From Tenacibaculum ovolyticum DSM 18103 (GTDB lineage Bacteria > Bacteroidota > Bacteroidia > Flavobacteriales > Flavobacteriaceae): 64,000 bases of DNA. The translations under genes were made by a program, and so were the position numbers. The stretch spans positions 895,045 through 959,044 of the forward strand of contig NZ_KE387163.1 in the NCBI RefSeq assembly GCF_000430545.1, written 5' to 3'. The notes under the pieces are model-generated. The model did not search any database and was not told where the DNA came from. It saw only the letters and a list, made by a program, of their open reading frames with translations. Numbering within the stretch: position 1 is the stretch's first letter; each line of letters starts with the position of its first letter. Of this stretch, positions 1 through 8,563 are shown one piece after another.

Positions 1-19
1 TTACAAGAGAAGCTTTTAG

Positions 20-92
20 TGACCGGGCTGGGGCTCGAACCCAGGACCCTCTCCTTAAAAGGGAGATGCTCTACCAACTGAGCTACCAGGTC
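20..92 (-). tRNA. tRNA-Lys (anticodon TTT)
   Basis: Read on the minus strand this folds as a 73-nt cloverleaf. The D arm is GCTC/GAGC, the anticodon stem TCTCC/GGAGA encloses the 7-nt loop CTTTTAA with anticodon TTT, and the T arm is CTGGG/CCCAG with a TTCGAGC loop. The discriminator is A and no CCA is encoded, as is usual in Bacteroidota. The acceptor stem is GACCTGG against CCCGGTC, leaving one U5-C68 mismatch that is unexpected for a functional tRNA. It delivers lysine at AAA/AAG codons. Confidence 0.95.
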
Positions 93-118
93 ATTTATTA
101 TTCCTTCCTTAGCGGCTG

Positions 119-150
119 CAAATATACAAGCCTTTTTCGGTTCTACAAAA
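119..150 (-). promoter_or_regulatory. Bacteroidota-type promoter of tRNA-Lys
   Basis: On the minus strand a TATATTTG -7 box (119-126) is preceded by TTTTG (146-150) with 19 bp between. This matches the known Bacteroidota housekeeping consensus (TTG, 17-23 bp, TAnnTTTG). The box ends 26 bp upstream of the tRNA 5' end, so a short leader is expected. Confidence 0.75.
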
Positions 151-226
151 CCTTTTTATTAAAAAAATTAGCACAAAACTCAATATTGTTTTTAGGTTAT
201 TGTTTTACAATATTTTAGCTCAAAAA

Positions 227-991
227 TTATTTTTCTAATAAATATGCTTGACGTACTTTTTTAAATAAATTTGAAGAATATACAAAGTCTACTACTGCTT
301 TATTATCTGTTTTAAAAATTTCTTTATGAGATCCCTCCCATGCTTTTATTCCATTTTTAAGGAAAACAATCTTATCTCCTATTTCCATCACCGAATTCAT
401 ATCATGCGTATTTATAACTGTTGTTATTTTATACTCATCCGTAATTTCTTGAATTAAGTTATCTATTACAATTGATGTTTGAGGATCTAAACCTGAATTA
501 GGCTCATCACAAAACAAATATTTAGGGTTCATTACAATCGCTCTTGCAATAGCAACTCGTTTTTGCATTCCACCTGATAACTCTGCAGGAAACTTCTTAT
601 TTGAATTCTCTAGGTTTACACGTTTTAAAACAAAATTAACTCTATCTAACATTTCACTTTCTGGTTGCTTAGTAAACATCTTTAGAGGAAACATTACATT
701 TTCTTCAACAGTTTGCGAATCAAACAGTGCACTTCCTTGAAAAACCATTCCTAATTCTTTACGAAAGTTTCTCTTATCCTCAATAGTCATTTCTGTATTC
801 ACACGACCATCATAAACAATAGTTCCTTCTTCAGGGATATGCAATCCTATTAGTGATTTTAAAAAAACAGTTTTCCCCGAACCACTTTGCCCAATAATTA
901 AGCTTGTTTCACCAGGCAAGAAAGAAGTTGTAATTCCTTTTAAAATTTCAACACCACTAAACCCTTTATGTAAATTATTTACTTCTATCAT
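227..991 (-). CDS. ABC transporter ATP-binding protein, MlaF-like
   Basis: This 254-aa cytoplasmic ATPase drives an Mla-type phospholipid/organic-solvent transporter of the cell envelope. Walker A is at residues 34-41 (GQSGSGKT), the ABC signature LSGGMQ at 138-143, Walker B with D162-E163, and the H-loop His at 196. The family is known to pair with an MlaE permease and a periplasmic MCE (MlaD) protein. The permease gene abuts directly upstream (mlaE stop at 992, this start at 991), so the two are translationally coupled. No MCE gene lies in view; downstream on this strand the window reaches the tRNA. The family call is secure, while the Mla substrate is inferred from homology. Confidence 0.93.
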   Translation of the reverse strand: MIEVNNLHKGFSGVEILKGITTSFLPGETSLIIGQSGSGKTVFLKSLIGLHIPEEGTIVYDGRVNTEMTIEDKRNFRKELGMVFQGSALFDSQTVEENVMFPLKMFTKQPESEMLDRVNFVLKRVNLENSNKKFPAELSGGMQKRVAIARAIVMNPKYLFCDEPNSGLDPQTSIVIDNLIQEITDEYKITTVINTHDMNSVMEIGDKIVFLKNGIKAWEGSHKEIFKTDNKAVVDFVYSSNLFKKVRQAYLLEK

Positions 992-1732
992 TTATGTTAA
1001 CAACATTTGAGTTAATAAGTAATTAGCGATAACAATAAGAACCGTTGTCCAAACTACCGATTGCGTACTAGCCTTACCTACTTCTAACGAACCTCCTTTT
1101 ACATAATAGCCATGATATGAAGGTACAGTAGCGATTAAAAAAGCAAAAATTAATGTTTTTATAATTGCATAGGTTAATAAAAACGGATCAAACTCCATCT
1201 GTACTCCTGTTATATAATCAACACCAGAGAACAATCCTGAAAGTACACCTGCTATCCATCCTCCAAAAATCCCTAAAAACATTCCAAGAACAATTAAAAA
1301 AGGATAAAAAAATACGGTTGCTATTATTTTAGGTAATACTAAATAATTTAAAGAATTAATTCCCATTACCTCTAAAGCATCTATTTGTTCTGTAACCCGC
1401 ATAGCTCCAATACTAGAAGTTATGTATGAACCTACTTTACCTGCTAAAATAATAGAACAAAATGTGGGAGCAAATTCTAATATAATAGATCGCTTGGCTG
1501 CAAAACCTATTAATGATCTTGGTATAAAAGGGCTTTCTAAATTTAAAGCTGTTTGTAAAGCAATTACTCCACCAATAAAAAATGAAATAAAAGATATGAT
1601 TCCTAACGACTTAAGTCCTAATTCATCTATTTCTCTAAACAAAGCTTCTCTAAAAACACGTGCTCTTTGCGGTCTGGTAAAAACTTGTTTTAGCATGAAA
1701 AAGTACTTACCTATATGCTCAATGTAATTCAT
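992..1732 (-). CDS. MlaE-like ABC transporter permease
   Basis: This 246-aa inner-membrane protein has the hydrophobic layout of MlaE/YrbE permeases, with about five membrane segments. A conserved run near residues 88-125 (ILEFAPTFCSIILAGKVGS, then GAMRVTEQIDALEVMGIN) contains the family's typical E-Q-I-D-A-L coupling motif for the ATPase. With the adjoining ATPase it is expected to move phospholipids between the inner and outer membranes. It is the first gene of a two-gene minus-strand operon and diverges from the phosphatase at 1850. An antisense reading frame at 1422-1727 is a shadow of this gene. Confidence 0.93.
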   Translation of the reverse strand: MNYIEHIGKYFFMLKQVFTRPQRARVFREALFREIDELGLKSLGIISFISFFIGGVIALQTALNLESPFIPRSLIGFAAKRSIILEFAPTFCSIILAGKVGSYITSSIGAMRVTEQIDALEVMGINSLNYLVLPKIIATVFFYPFLIVLGMFLGIFGGWIAGVLSGLFSGVDYITGVQMEFDPFLLTYAIIKTLIFAFLIATVPSYHGYYVKGGSLEVGKASTQSVVWTTVLIVIANYLLTQMLLT

Positions 1733-1818
1733 TAAACTAATTTATTTTTTCTTTTGTGCTAAAGTATTAAAAAACCATTAACTCTTCGCTTTATTATATC
1801 TTTTAGTATACGTTTCCT

Positions 1819-1826
1819 TACCTTTG
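1819..1826 (+). promoter_or_regulatory. -7 box TACCTTTG upstream of the phosphatase gene
   Basis: TACCTTTG fits the Bacteroidota -7 consensus TAnnTTTG and ends 23 bp before the ATG at 1850. No convincing -33 element is seen at the usual distance, so the call is moderate. Confidence 0.5.
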
Positions 1827-1849
1827 ATTTTATAATTTTAAAATTTAGA

Positions 1850-3490
1850 ATGAAAAAAATCATCCCTTTAATAGCTTTAGCTATAATTTGTTTGTGTAGC
1901 TTTATACCTAATAATAAAAAAAACACTAAAAAACCTAAACTAGTTGTTGGTGTTGTTATAGATCAAATGCGTTATGATTACCTTGCCCGATTTGCTAGTA
2001 AATATGGTGCAGATGGCTTTAACCGTTTATTAAACAATGGTTTTTCATTAGAAAATGCTCATTATAATTACATACCTACTTATACTGCTGTTGGCCATAC
2101 ATCAATTTTTACAGGTACAACACCCACAAACCACGCCATAATTAGTAATAACTGGTATGATAAATATTTAAAAGAAACTATTTATTGTGTTGATGATAGC
2201 AAGTACAAAACTGTTGGTAATAATGGTGGTGGCGGTAAAAAATCACCTAAAAGAATGCTAACCACAACCGTTACCGATCAATTAAGATTAGCACAAAATA
2301 TGAATGGAAAAACCATTGGTATAGCTATTAAAGATCGTTCAGCTATTTTACCTGCTGGTCATACGGCAAATGCTGCTTACTGGTTTGATGGTGGAAATCA
2401 AGGAGACTGGATTACTTCTTCTTACTATATGAATGAACTTCCTAATTGGGTTGAAAAATTTAACAATTCTAAAATTGTAGATGGTTATTTAAAACAACCA
2501 TGGGAAACGTTATATGATATTAACACGTACAGTGAAAGTATTGCTGATGATAATAATTTCGAAGCTCCTTTTAAAGGTGAAGATAAACCTGTATTTCCTC
2601 ATAATATACCTAAATTAAGAAGTAAGAATAACAATTACAGTATTATAAAAGCCATTCCTGCAGGAAACTCTTTAACTACCGATTTTGCAAAAGCGGCTAT
2701 TATTGGAGAAAATTTAGGGAAATCATCATATACCGATTTTTTAACAGTTAGTTATTCTTCTACAGATTATGTTGGACATCAGTTTGGTGTTGCTTCTAAA
2801 GAAATTGAAGATACTTACTTACGTTTAGACAGAGATTTAGCGAACTTGTTCCAATTTTTAGATACTCAAGTTGGCAAGAATAATTACACATTATTTTTAA
2901 CAGCAGATCATGCAGCTGTACAAGTACCTTCTTATTTACAATCAGTTAAGATCCCTGCAAATTATTTCAGTTATAAGAAGTTTAGAGAATTTGTAAATAA
3001 TATTACCAAAAAATATTTTAATTCTGACGCTTTAGTTGAAAATATTTCTAATTTTCAAATTTTCTTAGATAAAGAAAAAATAGAATCGTTAAATTTAAAT
3101 TCAAATGAAGTTGCTCAAAAAATAGCTGATGAAGTTATTAACTACAAAGGCATTTATAAAACTGCAACCGCAAGAACTTTACAAACAACTTCTTTTACCT
3201 CTGGTATTTTAAACTCGCTACAAAATGGATATAATCAAAAATTTTCAGGTGATGTTTTATTAGTTCCAAGTCCTTCAACGATTAGTTATCCTAAGAAAGG
3301 AACAACTCATGGTTCAGGGTATTCTTATGATACACATATACCTATTATTTTTTACGGTAATGGTATTAAACAAGGCTCGTCTAAAGAAAAATATGAAATT
3401 ATAGATATTGCTCCTACCATCTCTAATTTACTTCAAATAGAGTTTCCTAATGGTGCAACGGGTAAAATTATAACAGAAGTTTTAAACTAA
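1850..3490 (+). CDS. PafA-like alkaline phosphatase family protein
   Basis: This 546-aa exported phosphomonoesterase has a hydrophobic N-terminus (residues 1-20) consistent with a signal peptide. Active-site residues known from flavobacterial PafA are recognisable at nearly identical numbering: zinc ligand D38, nucleophile T79 (YTAVGHTS), N100, and the K161-x-R163 pair in AIKDRSAILPAGH. Further metal ligands appear in STDYVGHQFG, TADHAAV and HGSGYSYDTH. PafA enzymes release phosphate from many organic phosphoesters in the periplasm without needing high calcium or induction by phosphate starvation. The gene stands alone between a promoter box and a strong terminator. The family call is secure; substrate breadth is inferred. 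Confidence 0.93.
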   Translation: MKKIIPLIALAIICLCSFIPNNKKNTKKPKLVVGVVIDQMRYDYLARFASKYGADGFNRLLNNGFSLENAHYNYIPTYTAVGHTSIFTGTTPTNHAIISNNWYDKYLKETIYCVDDSKYKTVGNNGGGGKKSPKRMLTTTVTDQLRLAQNMNGKTIGIAIKDRSAILPAGHTANAAYWFDGGNQGDWITSSYYMNELPNWVEKFNNSKIVDGYLKQPWETLYDINTYSESIADDNNFEAPFKGEDKPVFPHNIPKLRSKNNNYSIIKAIPAGNSLTTDFAKAAIIGENLGKSSYTDFLTVSYSSTDYVGHQFGVASKEIEDTYLRLDRDLANLFQFLDTQVGKNNYTLFLTADHAAVQVPSYLQSVKIPANYFSYKKFREFVNNITKKYFNSDALVENISNFQIFLDKEKIESLNLNSNEVAQKIADEVINYKGIYKTATARTLQTTSFTSGILNSLQNGYNQKFSGDVLLVPSPSTISYPKKGTTHGSGYSYDTHIPIIFYGNGIKQGSSKEKYEIIDIAPTISNLLQIEFPNGATGKIITEVLN

Positions 3491-3518
3491 ATAAAGGCGC
3501 TCAATGAGCGCCTTTATT
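3490..3518. terminator. Hairpin terminator after the PafA-like gene
   Basis: An inverted repeat of 13-14 bp with core GGCGCTC/GAGCGCC is flanked by A-rich and T-rich sequence, so it could stop transcription in both directions. It begins at the stop codon of the phosphatase. Confidence 0.85.
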
Positions 3519-3642
3519 ATTCAAACAAATATACATCATAAGGTGGTTATATATTTCTCTACTCTATAATCTAAATATATAATTGAAAAACAAAACCATC
3601 CTCTAAAAAATTAGAAACATTTCTTTATAAAAAGTCACTTTT

Positions 3643-3798
3643 TTAATTTGGGTTATTTAAGATTATAAGTGCTGCAATAACACCTGGTACCCAACCACAA
3701 AGGGTTAATAAAAAAACAATTATTACCGATCCACATCCTTTTCCTAAAACGGATAATGGAGGAAAGAAAATTGCTAATAAAACTCTTAATAAACTCAT
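3643..3798 (-). CDS. YqaE/PMP3 family small membrane protein (UPF0057)
   Basis: This is a 51-aa protein with two membrane segments and the family's hallmark IFFPPLSVLGKGCG loop and LTLCGWVPGVIAALIIL second helix. The length of about 52 aa is exactly that of the PMP3/YqaE family, which in other organisms is linked to salt and membrane-potential stress. The reading frame is open further upstream to 3948, but that extension overlaps the neighbouring peptidase gene and a terminator and does not resemble the family, so the ATG at 3798 is chosen. It is probably monocistronic. Confidence 0.88.
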   Translation of the reverse strand: MSLLRVLLAIFFPPLSVLGKGCGSVIIVFLLTLCGWVPGVIAALIILNNPN

Positions 3799-3852
3799 AG
3801 TATTTTTATTGGTTAATATACTATAAAGACGAACATCTTTACTATTTGTTAC

Positions 3853-3882
3853 AAAAAACCCCGCTATTAGCGAGGTTTTTTT
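3853..3882 (-). terminator. Terminator of the M14 peptidase gene
   Basis: On the minus strand an AACC-x-CGCT/AGCG-x-GGTT hairpin with a three-base loop is followed by a run of T. It lies between the peptidase stop (3920) and the YqaE start (3798). Confidence 0.75.
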
Positions 3883-3919
3883 AATTTTATAACAAAATAT
3901 ATTTATATCAAATGAAAAG

Positions 3920-6424
3920 CTACATTTGTTTTCCAAAAAATATTGCATTCATTAACAACTTGTTCGTTCCAAACCAAAAGCCTCTAAAATTTGTATTATC
4001 TGTAAAAACAATAACTCGTCCTGCTCCTAGTCTTTCAACTTTAAACGGAACAGTATTTTTTAAGGCTTTTAAATTTTCTTTAGATATATAACCACTCAAC
4101 AAAGGATTACTTGTGTATTGAATTGGATTATTATAACTCTTAACATCAGCTTGAATAAACTGACGTGTGTTTCTAAACAATGCTATTTTATTATTCTTAT
4201 AACCAAAATTTACAGGGTGAGAACGATCAATATTTGCTTCAAAAATAGCTCCTCCAATTACTTGTGCTCCTGATTGTAATCCTTTATTCTCAAATGAAAC
4301 ATTTTCAACTTTATCAATCTTAGTTTTATTAAATTTCAAATTAATAAAACTCTTATTAGCTAGCCAATTAACCGCATTTCTATACCCTATTAAAACTCCA
4401 CCATTACGAACCCAAACTTTTAATTTACCTTCTAAGTTCTTATCTATAGAATAACTATTTGGTACAATAATCGTTGTGTATTTACTCAAATTAATTCGCG
4501 ATGCATATGAAACGTCTAATTTTGTTAGTTTCATATTAAAACGTTGATCTAATAAATGCCAAATTTCACCTGCATCATAACTCGTCATTCCATTACCCAC
4601 TAGCATTGCTACCTTTTTAGGTTTTATTGCTCTAAAATTCCTACTTCCTAAATCAATTCCATCATTTAATCCTGTAGCAACACCTTTTATTTCAATATGA
4701 TTCTCTAAAGCAATTTTATCTAAAAAATTAAACAACTCTAATCCTGTTAACTTTTGATTTTGTGCAGGTATAAAAATTGTACCATAGTCAAATGATTCAT
4801 TTTCATTTTTAAATTGCTTCATTGCTACTTTTGCTCTCAAACCTTTTGCTAAAATGCTATTTAATGCTTTTGGCGCTTCATATTCATTCCAAGAAAACAA
4901 ATAACCAACACTACTTTTACTCTTTATAACTCCTTCTTTTTTCTTTAATTCTACAATCTCTTTTCCTGCTTTCGATAATGAAATATTCTCAGAGAAATCC
5001 ACTCCAAATGCATGATTAAATGTCCATGCAGAAACATCGTAAAACAAACTATCTTTAAAAGTTGTTCGAACATCGAACATTGCTTTTACCAATCGATTAT
5101 TTTTCTGATTCATTGGTACAACATAACTATACCCTTTTTTAAAATGTTTACCTTTAGATGAAAAACTTTCTTTTAGTTCATGTATTTTAATTTTATGTCT
5201 TTTTAAAACCTTTGCTAAATGATACGTTTTTACTGCATCTTTTTCATCACCAAAAATAATTGCTTTATTTTCACCTGAATTTCGTGAGTTCTTATAAAAG
5301 TCTTGCTGATACTTTAATATTTTTACTCGCATGTTTTTAGCTGCTTCTAAAGTTGATAAAGTAGCTGTAAATTGATTACGAATGGTGAATGGAAATGTTA
5401 ACACCCCGTTTTCACTTTCTTGTGCATGTCCTCGAGAACTACCTTGCTCAAATAAAATTCCGATACTTCCATTTATATCTGGAAATGTTGATCCTTTTCC
5501 GTAATAAAAGTCATCAAAACTTTCTTCTGAATAGTAAGTAGAACCTATCTTATCAAAAGCTTTGGCATGGTATGTACCTATTTCTTTTGTTAAGTCTTGA
5601 TTTATTTGTGGTGTTAACGGATTTGTTCTGCTAGGTATTCCTGGCTGAAAAAAGAACGTTGAATTTGTTCCCATTTCATGATGATCTGTTAAGATATTTG
5701 GCAACCATTTATGAAATGATGCTATTCTTGCTTTAGATTCTGGTAATTGAACAGGTAACCAATCTCTATTCATATCAAACCAATAATGATTTGTTCTTCC
5801 TCCAGGCCAAACTTCATGATATTCTCTATCATTCGGATCTGGATTTATATTATTTGCTTTATTTGTATTTGCCCAATATGCGAAACGCTGTAATCCATCT
5901 GGATTTAATGACGGGTCAAATAAAATTATCGTATTAGCTAACAACTCATCTATTTTCTCTCCCTCAGCTGCTGCTAAATAATACGCTGATGCCAATGCCG
6001 AATTTGTTCCACTTGCCTCATTTCCATGAATAGAAAACCCCTGATACACAATTATAGGTTGTTTAGAAACATCTATAGAAGCATTATCTGTTGCTTTTAT
6101 ATGTTGTTTTCTAATTTCTTCTAAATTTTGTTGATTTTTAGATGAAGTAATTGTTAGTAATAATAAAGGTTTCCCTTCATATGTTTTACCTCTATTTTCA
6201 ATAGAGATTCTATCTGAAGCTTTTTCCAAAGCCTTCATATATTCTACTAACTTATCGTGTGTAATATGCCACTCACCTACTTCATGCCCTATTACAGATT
6301 TTGGTGTTGGTATTTTTTTATTATAAGATACATCTTTTGGTAAGTAATACGATAAATCTATTTTTTGCTGAGCAACTATTTTTATCGATGTTAAAATCAA
6401 TAGGAATAAAAAAACTTTTTTCAT
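3920..6424 (-). CDS. M14 family zinc carboxypeptidase, large secreted form
   Basis: This 834-aa exported metallopeptidase has a signal peptide at residues 1-19 and an M14 domain at about 45-370. The first zinc motif is H133-x-x-E136 (SIHGNEASG), the third ligand is probably H248 or H249 in TDHHEMG, and a candidate catalytic glutamate lies in ILFEQGSSRG. The C-terminal 450 residues include a Rossmann-like region (KKVAMLVGNGMTSYDAGEIWHLLD) typical of the long Bacteroidota M14 proteins with a glutamine-amidotransferase-like module. It probably trims peptides in the periplasm or at the cell surface for nutrition. No T9SS sorting domain is seen at the C-terminus. Confidence 0.88.
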   Translation of the reverse strand: MKKVFLFLLILTSIKIVAQQKIDLSYYLPKDVSYNKKIPTPKSVIGHEVGEWHITHDKLVEYMKALEKASDRISIENRGKTYEGKPLLLLTITSSKNQQNLEEIRKQHIKATDNASIDVSKQPIIVYQGFSIHGNEASGTNSALASAYYLAAAEGEKIDELLANTIILFDPSLNPDGLQRFAYWANTNKANNINPDPNDREYHEVWPGGRTNHYWFDMNRDWLPVQLPESKARIASFHKWLPNILTDHHEMGTNSTFFFQPGIPSRTNPLTPQINQDLTKEIGTYHAKAFDKIGSTYYSEESFDDFYYGKGSTFPDINGSIGILFEQGSSRGHAQESENGVLTFPFTIRNQFTATLSTLEAAKNMRVKILKYQQDFYKNSRNSGENKAIIFGDEKDAVKTYHLAKVLKRHKIKIHELKESFSSKGKHFKKGYSYVVPMNQKNNRLVKAMFDVRTTFKDSLFYDVSAWTFNHAFGVDFSENISLSKAGKEIVELKKKEGVIKSKSSVGYLFSWNEYEAPKALNSILAKGLRAKVAMKQFKNENESFDYGTIFIPAQNQKLTGLELFNFLDKIALENHIEIKGVATGLNDGIDLGSRNFRAIKPKKVAMLVGNGMTSYDAGEIWHLLDQRFNMKLTKLDVSYASRINLSKYTTIIVPNSYSIDKNLEGKLKVWVRNGGVLIGYRNAVNWLANKSFINLKFNKTKIDKVENVSFENKGLQSGAQVIGGAIFEANIDRSHPVNFGYKNNKIALFRNTRQFIQADVKSYNNPIQYTSNPLLSGYISKENLKALKNTVPFKVERLGAGRVIVFTDNTNFRGFWFGTNKLLMNAIFFGKQM

Positions 6425-6883
6425 TAATTGGAAGTTATTTGATAGATTAATAAATATATTAAAAGCGTTATTTTATATAATATAAGCCTATAAAACAATA
6501 ACTTAAAAGTCTAGATAAAAAAGACCTATTAAACAGCCTCTAACCTATTAATCTAAACCTCAATCATATAAATTAAAACTCTTTATATTACTATAGTTAA
6601 CACTTAAAAACTATAGAGTATTTTTTAAAGTCAGTAGATAATCTACCTATATTTTAATTAAAAAAGCTTTAAAAATATCTAGTTTAGCGCAGTCGAAACT
6701 TATTTTTAATAAAAAAATCTAAACTTAGAGCATTACTTTCAATCAAATTGTCATTTAATTGAAAGTAATACTTGAACTGACAAGAAGAGTTGCACTCCCC
6801 CTAATTAAAGCCAAGCGCTTAATTATATGCATTTAACTACTGATTTCTATATTTTTTTTAATAAAACCATGTAATTAAAATAA
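6425..6883. other. 459-bp AT-rich intergenic region
   Basis: No gene is supported here. It contains a partial copy of a GCGCAGTCGAAAC repeat near 6687-6699 (also seen beside lgt) and a perfect 12-bp inverted repeat at 6732-6743/6758-6769. It separates the M14 peptidase start from the lgt stop, so it should also hold the peptidase promoter, though no good box was found. Confidence 0.6.
6732..6769. repeat. Perfect 12-bp inverted repeat (ATTACTTTCAAT)
   Basis: ATTACTTTCAAT is followed after 14 nt by its exact reverse complement. It has no T tract and overlaps no gene, so it is not an obvious terminator. Confidence 0.7.
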
Positions 6884-7711
6884 TTATTTCGTTTTTCTAA
6901 ACATTAACCAAAAACCAATTAATACTAGAGGAATACTTAATACTTGCCCAGTATTTAATGAATTAAATACCCAATCTTCTCTTCCTTCAACTTGTGCTTG
7001 TTTTAAAAACTCAATGAAGAAACGTAACGACCATAACACAACCATAAACAAACCAAATAAAAATCCTGTTTGATTCTTTTTCTCTGTTTTCCAATAAAAG
7101 TACCACAGTGCAAAAAACAATGCTAAGTAGCTAAATGCTTCATACAATTGAGTTGGATGACAAGGTACTGTTTCACCAGCTCTTTTAAAGATTACTCCAA
7201 AACTAGTTCCTGTAGGTTTACCATAAATTTCAGAATTAAAGAAATTACCTAAACGAATAAAAAATCCTGCTAAGGCAACCATAATTCCTACTCTATCTAA
7301 AATAAACAACCAAGGCTTATTTAAATGCTTTTTTGCATAAAAGTATAAAGCTATTGGAATACCAATTGCTGCACCATGGCTTGCAAAACCGGTAAAACCG
7401 GTAAATTTCCATGAACCATCAGCCATTTCTTTCATTGGTAAAATTATTTCTAGTAAATGATTTTGGTAATAATCCCAGCTATAAAAGAAAACATCTCCTA
7501 AACGCATCCCTATTAACATAGAAACAAATACGTACATAAACAAAGGGTCTAGTTTTTCTACAGCTATTTTATCGTTTATATAAATTTTCTTCATTAAACT
7601 AAGTCCTAGCACAAAAGCACCTACAAACATTAAACTATACCAACGTATACCAAAGCTTCCTATTTTCAGGATTTCAGGATCTAAATCCCATACTATAGAT
7701 AAAAAATTCAT
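6884..7711 (-). CDS. lgt: Prolipoprotein diacylglyceryl transferase
   Basis: This 275-aa inner-membrane enzyme transfers diacylglycerol from phosphatidylglycerol to the lipobox cysteine of prolipoproteins, the first step of lipoprotein maturation. It has about seven membrane segments. The Lgt signature region RLGNFFNSEIYG is at residues 153-164, an HGAAIG motif at 112-117, and CHPTQLYEA follows. The N-terminus WDLDPEILKIGSFGIRWYSLMF is typical of the family. It is the last gene of a run with yidD, a GNAT and cysS on the minus strand, separated from yidD by 91 bp holding an inverted repeat. Confidence 0.96.
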   Translation of the reverse strand: MNFLSIVWDLDPEILKIGSFGIRWYSLMFVGAFVLGLSLMKKIYINDKIAVEKLDPLFMYVFVSMLIGMRLGDVFFYSWDYYQNHLLEIILPMKEMADGSWKFTGFTGFASHGAAIGIPIALYFYAKKHLNKPWLFILDRVGIMVALAGFFIRLGNFFNSEIYGKPTGTSFGVIFKRAGETVPCHPTQLYEAFSYLALFFALWYFYWKTEKKNQTGFLFGLFMVVLWSLRFFIEFLKQAQVEGREDWVFNSLNTGQVLSIPLVLIGFWLMFRKTK

Positions 7712-7733
7712 TTACTATTAATTATATGTAAGG

Positions 7734-7794
7734 TCGATCGCAGTCGAAACCTATTTATTAATTTATTATTCTAAAACCTCTCGACTGCGCTCGA
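7734..7794. repeat. REP-like inverted repeat pair (TCGAnCGCAGTCGA)
   Basis: The 14-bp arms at 7734-7747 and 7781-7794 are reverse complements with a single mismatch, separated by 33 AT-rich bases. A third related half-copy lies at about 6687-6699. This looks like a small dispersed palindromic element in the lgt-yidD gap and may also act as an mRNA structure. Confidence 0.65.
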
Positions 7795-7802
7795 AGTAAC
7801 GG

Positions 7803-8039
7803 TTATTTTTCTTTTTTTTCTGGCACAGGGTCATATCCACTTCCTCCCCATGGGTGACAGCTAAATATTCTTTTTGTAGCCAACCAACCTCCATAAAACA
7901 AACCATGTTTTTGTAAAGCTTGAATTGTATAACTCGAACATGTTGGACTATACCTACACGTGGCTGGTGTAAATGGTGATATTGCTGTTTGGTAAAAGCG
8001 AACCAGTAATATGAATGGATATGTTAGTATTTTTTTCAA
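7803..8039 (-). CDS. yidD: Membrane protein insertion efficiency factor YidD
   Basis: This 78-aa protein carries the complete YidD signature: an amphipathic N-terminus, [20 protein letters not shown], and the C-terminal [13 protein letters not shown] with conserved cysteines. YidD assists YidC-dependent insertion of membrane proteins at the inner membrane. The start is TTG (8037-8039), the only possible start because the protein has no internal methionine. It begins one base after the GNAT stop, which supports translational coupling within the cysS-GNAT-yidD run. Confidence 0.95.
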   Translation of the reverse strand: MKKILTYPFILLVRFYQTAISPFTPATCRYSPTCSSYTIQALQKHGLFYGGWLATKRIFSCHPWGGSGYDPVPEKKEK

Positions 8040-8040
8040 A

Positions 8041-8556
8041 TTAAACCCAGTCTTTTTTTAATAACTCATACCTTCTATCAGTACAGTCATCATTTTCGTT
8101 ATAAAATTCTTCTACAGGTTTTAAAAACTTACTCAACACTTTGTTTGATGCCAGGTTTTCTACCCAAACGTCAGCTGTAATTTTTTCAAATTTCAACTTT
8201 ATAAAAGAATAATTAATCATTTCCTTTGTTATTTCTGAAGCATAACCTTTACCCCAAAAGGATTTTCTAAAACGATACCCTAATTCTCTCTCTTTTTTAT
8301 TGTTTGTTAAAAAACCAGCTAAACCTATTAGTTCATTTTTATTTTGTTCAAAAATACCTAAAAGACTAATACTATTCTCCCCTATATTCCCATCAAAAGA
8401 AAGTGCTATTTGAAATTTCATTTCAATATTTTCTTTCGATGGTTTTTTTTGAGGAATAGCACTAATTATTTCTTCTGCTGTTAATAATTCAACAAATTCT
8501 TTTCTATGAACCTCAGCAATTGGCTTAACTAAAAGTCTTTCTGTTTTAAAAACCAT
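8041..8556 (-). CDS. GNAT family N-acetyltransferase (RimJ/RimL-like)
   Basis: This 171-aa protein begins [21 protein letters not shown] and has an acetyl-CoA binding region [28 protein letters not shown] at about residues 90-117, followed by the typical [20 protein letters not shown]. This is the Acetyltransf_3 layout of ribosomal-protein and small-molecule N-acetyltransferases. The acceptor substrate cannot be told. It lies 7 bp downstream of cysS on the same strand and is probably cotranscribed with it and yidD. Confidence 0.88.
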   Translation of the reverse strand: MVFKTERLLVKPIAEVHRKEFVELLTAEEIISAIPQKKPSKENIEMKFQIALSFDGNIGENSISLLGIFEQNKNELIGLAGFLTNNKKERELGYRFRKSFWGKGYASEITKEMINYSFIKLKFEKITADVWVENLASNKVLSKFLKPVEEFYNENDDCTDRRYELLKKDWV

Positions 8557-8563
8557 CTAATTT

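Noticed and set aside
182..214. Hairpin AATATTGT/ACAATATT after mlaF
   Set aside because: The stem is short and A/T only and has no GC core, so it is too weak to call a terminator.
1422..1727. Plus-strand reading frame opposite mlaE
   Set aside because: It mirrors the conserved MlaE coding sequence and has no recognisable family pattern.
3799..3948. N-terminal extension of the PMP3-type protein
   Set aside because: It overlaps the peptidase gene and its terminator; the family length is met from 3798.
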